Assembly: GCF_005502885.1 (NCBI RefSeq)
Contig: NZ_SCMR01000002.1
Location: 1-64,000, forward strand
Reading direction: 5' to 3'
Length of the DNA: 64,000 nt
Source of the DNA: Microbacterium sp. 2FI
GTDB taxonomy: Bacteria > Actinomycetota > Actinomycetes > Actinomycetales > Microbacteriaceae
In this document: one piece after another, positions 63,890 through 64,000 of the stretch
How positions within the stretch are numbered: position 1 is the first letter of the stretch
Layout of the letters: each line of letters opens with the position of its first letter
Notes under the pieces: model-generated
What the model saw: only the letters and a program-made list of their open reading frames with translations
Databases searched by the model: none
Told to the model about the DNA's origin: nothing
Position numbers and translations under genes: made by a program

Positions 63890-64000
63890 GCACACCCGAG
63901 CAGCCTTCATCTCCGCCGCTGACACGCAAGAAGCTGCGGGAGATCCGCAACACCGGATCCACACCGATCATCACCGACGACGGTGCGACGCGTCCCGCCG
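63886..64000 (+). CDS. Start of a hypothetical gene (3' end outside window)
   Basis: Frame open from ATG 63886 to the right edge, about 38 residues: [20 protein letters not shown] then [18 protein letters not shown]. The Lys/Arg cluster after a Pro/Ser-rich start is often followed by a membrane segment in genes between nadD and rsfS, but that part is not visible. It overlaps the nadD stop by four bases. Confidence 0.6.
   Translation, partial: MSTPEQPSSPPLTRKKLREIRNTGSTPIITDDGATRPA

Overview
The window is a continuous, gene-dense piece of high-GC chromosome from an actinobacterium. The best fit is Microbacteriaceae, probably Microbacterium or a close relative. The evidence is very GC-rich third codon positions, frequent GTG starts, many mRNAs with a TANNNT -10 box 6-8 nt before the start codon (leaderless), a translational T-box before ileS, the clpP1-clpP2-clpX pair arrangement, DUF4233 after folC, DUF4031, and a DUF2017-ClpS-zincin cluster. 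I see no integrase, transposase, phage gene, CRISPR array or toxin-antitoxin pair. Nearly everything is core or conserved accessory chromosome.

Layout. 1-7.4 kb: 3' end of dinB, a GerW-like protein, a small P-loop kinase, a proteolysis-linked cluster (DUF2017, ClpS, HExxH peptidase), orn lying tightly between tRNA-Arg and tRNA-His, a divergent YczE membrane protein and MocR regulator with a shared operator, an SSB paralogue behind a very strong inverted repeat, and a lipoprotein. 7.5-26.1 kb: EttA, two thioesterases, a flavin dehydrogenase, truncated hemoglobin O, an MscS channel, aminopeptidase N, ferrochelatase, RpiB, a Nei-like glycosylase, a PaiB-like protein, an amidohydrolase, then a multicopper oxidase coupled to a histidine kinase and response regulator. 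26.1-32.4 kb: Dps, an acyltransferase, gamma carbonic anhydrase, an alpha/beta hydrolase, an LCP-family wall enzyme, tRNA-Gly and tRNA-Pro. 32.4-36.8 kb: protein-quality-control block tig, clpP1, clpP2, clpX. 36.9-49.3 kb: peptidyl-dipeptidase Dcp, a helix-turn-helix regulator with an MFS exporter under a triple-box operator, ValS, and a complete peptide-type ABC importer. 49.3-64 kb: T-box and ileS, folC, DUF4233, ndk, a VKOR-type protein, RNase E/G with a long structured leader, rplU-rpmA-obg-proB-proA, a small membrane protein, nadD and the start of another gene.

How they fit together. Many genes serve protein and RNA turnover: ClpS with ClpP1P2X and trigger factor, PepN and Dcp for peptide end-processing, a peptide importer, Orn and RNase E. 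Translation is also strongly represented (ValS, IleS, EttA, L21, L27, Obg, four tRNAs). Neighbours are often joined by ATGA or GTGA start/stop overlaps, implying translational coupling.

I did not find a clear, wholly new multi-gene system. The items most worth a second look are regulatory: an ileS T-box whose stem I doubles as the C-terminal codons of the upstream ABC ATPase, a 16-bp perfect inverted repeat before ssb, a triple palindrome that builds the -35 box of a regulator-exporter operon, a multicopper oxidase-two-component operon, and a recurrent GGATGC/GCATCC word that also forms terminator stems.
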